A stretch of 64,000 nt of DNA, taken from contig NZ_CANLMB010000002.1 of assembly GCF_947492365.1 (NCBI RefSeq), positions 186,001 through 250,000 on the forward strand, written 5' to 3'. Positions 62,462 through 64,000 of this stretch are shown piece by piece. Every line of letters starts with the position of its first letter. The stretch's first letter is position 1. The notes under the pieces were generated by a model. That model was not told the origin of the DNA and did no database searches. It saw only the letters and a list, made by a program, of their open reading frames with translations. This DNA comes from an uncultured Erythrobacter sp. Lineage in GTDB: Bacteria; Pseudomonadota; Alphaproteobacteria; Sphingomonadales; Sphingomonadaceae. Position numbers and translations under genes: made by a program.

Positions 62462-63475
62462 ATGAGAAGAGGCGGCAGGCTCGGACCGCGAATGTTCGCG
62501 GCGCTCGCGCTTGCAGTCCTGTGCGCGCCTGGCACTTGGCTGCGCACGGAGGTTCCCCGGACGCTACCAACCGGCATCGAGTTCAATCGCATCGCCGGAG
62601 CCTCACCGACCGATCTGCTGCAATGGAACGTCGCAGGCGTTTGGCACTACACCAGCGATCCCAGCCGCTTTTTCGGAGGATTTTCGGCGATGCTGCCGCT
62701 CAGGGACGGTCATTTGCGTGCCTTCTCCGATCGCGGCTCGCGCTTCACCTTCACCGAACCGGATTTGCCCGATCCGGCAATGCGCGCGCCCAGTGTGGTG
62801 CTTCAACTGGTTGCGCCGAGGCACTCAAACGTATTGTGGGACATCGAATCGGTCACGCGCGATCCGGTCAGCCGTGATTACTGGCTTGGCTATGAGGGCG
62901 CCCATGCGATCCACCGCTTCTCGGTTGCCAGCGAGATCGAAGAGGTCCGCTTTCTGGACGGCGAGGTCGACTGGTATGTCAATTCGGGGGCAGAGGCGAT
63001 GCTGCGGCTTTCCGATGGCCGCTTTGTCATCATCCCCGAAGGCCGCGGTGAAGCGCTGATCTATGCCGGTGATCCGGTCGAGGGAGGCACGCCGGTCACA
63101 ATCGACTTTACCGTGCCGGTAGAGGATTTTGTTGTCACTGCCGCCGCGCAAATGCCCGATGGCCGCGTCCTGCTGTTGATGCGTGACGTGGTCTGGGGAG
63201 TGCCGCCCTTTGCCGGACTGCTGGCGATTGCTGACACTCCGCCGACTTCGAGCGATACGGAGTGGAGCGCGGATGTTCTCATTCATTTCGACGGAGTGAT
63301 CCCGCCTGAGAATTACGAAGGACTGGCGGTGCGTGGGCAAGATGATGGCACCGTCGCAGTCTGGGTGATCTCGGACGACAATTTCTCGATCCAGCAGCGC
63401 ACCTTGCTGGTCAAGCTGGTGTTCGATCCAGCTGCCGATCGAGCCACCGATCTCTCGGCAGACCTGTCAAATTGA
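62462..63475 (+). CDS. Esterase-like activity of phytase family protein
   Basis: The 337-residue protein has an N-terminal hydrophobic signal-like segment (MFAALALAVLCAPGTWL) and a beta-propeller-like body with motifs typical of the phytase-related esterase-like family: FGGFSAMLPLRDGHLRAFSDRGSRFTF, NVLWDIESVTRDPVSRDYWLGYEGAHAI, and IPPENYEGLAVRGQDDGTVAVWVISDDNF. The substrate is unknown. It is the last gene of the run that starts at xseA, and a strong terminator follows. Confidence 0.82.
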   Translation: MRRGGRLGPRMFAALALAVLCAPGTWLRTEVPRTLPTGIEFNRIAGASPTDLLQWNVAGVWHYTSDPSRFFGGFSAMLPLRDGHLRAFSDRGSRFTFTEPDLPDPAMRAPSVVLQLVAPRHSNVLWDIESVTRDPVSRDYWLGYEGAHAIHRFSVASEIEEVRFLDGEVDWYVNSGAEAMLRLSDGRFVIIPEGRGEALIYAGDPVEGGTPVTIDFTVPVEDFVVTAAAQMPDGRVLLLMRDVVWGVPPFAGLLAIADTPPTSSDTEWSADVLIHFDGVIPPENYEGLAVRGQDDGTVAVWVISDDNFSIQQRTLLVKLVFDPAADRATDLSADLSN

Positions 63476-63481
63476 CACGCA

Positions 63482-63515
63482 AAAGGGGCGCGGTGAACCA
63501 ACACCGCGCCCCTTT
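63482..63515. terminator. Bidirectional terminator before rpmB
   Basis: A perfect 14-base stem, AAAGGGGCGCGGTG (63482-63495) and CACCGCGCCCCTTT (63502-63515), has a 6-base loop. It lies between the esterase-like gene and the convergent rpmB. Confidence 0.9.
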
Positions 63516-63556
63516 GATCGCAGACCGGACCTCGAAAGGCCCGAGGCACGCGTCAA

Positions 63557-63844
63557 TCAGGCAGCAACAGCCGCTTTTTTCAGCTCGCGCTTCACTTTGA
63601 GCGCGCGCGCAGACAGCTTGTCGTCCTTGGTCTTGAGCAGCCAGTTATCGAGGCCGCCATTGTGCTCGACCGAGCGCAGACCGTGGGTCGATACGCGGAA
63701 CTTGAAGCTGCGCTCGAGCTTTTCGCTCATCAGCGTAACATTCTGAAGGTTCGGCAGGAAAACACGCTTGGTCTTGTTGTTGGCGTGGCTAACATTGTTG
63801 CCGACCTGGCGGCCCTTGCCAGTCAGTTCGCAAATCCGCGACAT
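63557..63844 (-). CDS. rpmB: Ribosomal protein L28
   Basis: The 95-residue L28 starts [29 protein letters not shown] and ends with the usual basic tail [13 protein letters not shown]. The ATG at 63844 is preferred over an upstream extension. The 156 bases after it (63845-64000) contain no supported gene; an ATG at 63968 opens a frame that runs off the window end. Confidence 0.96.
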   Translation of the reverse strand: MSRICELTGKGRQVGNNVSHANNKTKRVFLPNLQNVTLMSEKLERSFKFRVSTHGLRSVEHNGGLDNWLLKTKDDKLSARALKVKRELKKAAVAA

Positions 63845-64000
63845 GATATCTCTCGTCTCGTTAACAGTGGCGGAAACAGCGCCCCAAGAGGCGACCCGTC
63901 GATTAGGGTGTTCCGGAAAGCGCGCCGCATAGCGGGCCACTTGCGAATCGTCAATTGATTCGTGGCGATGTCAGGCTTAGCGCTGATGCACGATGAACCA

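Noticed and set aside
63968..64000. ATG opening a frame at the right edge of the window.
   Set aside because: Only 11 codons are visible; nothing supports a gene.

Overview
The window looks like part of a chromosome from an alphaproteobacterium of the order Sphingomonadales, probably Erythrobacteraceae. The evidence is the set of lineage-typical families: UrcA, DUF885, DUF2093, DUF1491, DUF6489, a SleB-like cell wall hydrolase, a ThiS-ThiG fusion and a short SufD. The order parB-parA-rsmG-mnmG-mnmE-(rho)-hemJ-hemE | ppsR-maf-aroE-coaE-dnaQ is the arrangement that surrounds the replication origin of Caulobacter. Coding density is high, with many 1-4 base stop/start overlaps. No rRNA, tRNA, insertion sequence, prophage or CRISPR array was seen.

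Layout. Positions 1-11252 hold the segregation and tRNA-modification block, mostly on the minus strand, with three 16-base parS sites at 3139, 3519 and 5641. Positions 11253-11581 are a divergent AT-rich gap between hemE and ppsR, the place of the ancestral alphaproteobacterial oriC. Positions 11582-18136 carry a plus-strand run of housekeeping genes (ppsR, maf, aroE, coaE, dnaQ, hpf, ptsN, a thioesterase, DUF1491, a cell wall hydrolase). Positions 18201-25562 are mainly minus strand: xth, erpA, a CBS protein, an S9 peptidase, a PopZ-like polar organiser, tolC and a degenerate pcm. Positions 25764-42302 are mixed: fumC, a LytS/LytTR two-component pair, rplM-rpsI, cutA-ctaA, a MerC protein behind a Zur-like box, thiSG, an acyl-CoA ligase, ggt and pyrD. 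Positions 42604-46558 hold a DUF885 lipoprotein between two paralogous AraC-type regulators. Positions 46645-53634 are a SUF iron-sulfur assembly operon led by an Rrf2/IscR-type regulator and split by three non-SUF genes. Positions 53653-63844 hold hypotheticals, an adenosine kinase, a c-type cytochrome, a small accessory pair (44-residue basic protein plus KTSC protein), purD and xseA with overlapping divergent start codons, an M23 peptidase, an esterase-like phytase-family protein and rpmB.

How it fits together. ParA, ParB, the parS sites and the PopZ homologue form a chromosome-segregation and polar-anchoring module near the putative origin. The SUF operon, erpA, ctaA and hemE/hemJ form an iron-sulfur and heme theme. 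The least ordinary region is the roughly 600-base gap at 57558-58158. It carries four DnaA-box-like 9-mers in 131 bases around a 16-base perfect palindrome, preceded by three GANTC-containing 8-mers, and is followed by the small KTSC operon. It may be a DnaA-binding control locus or a second origin-like element.
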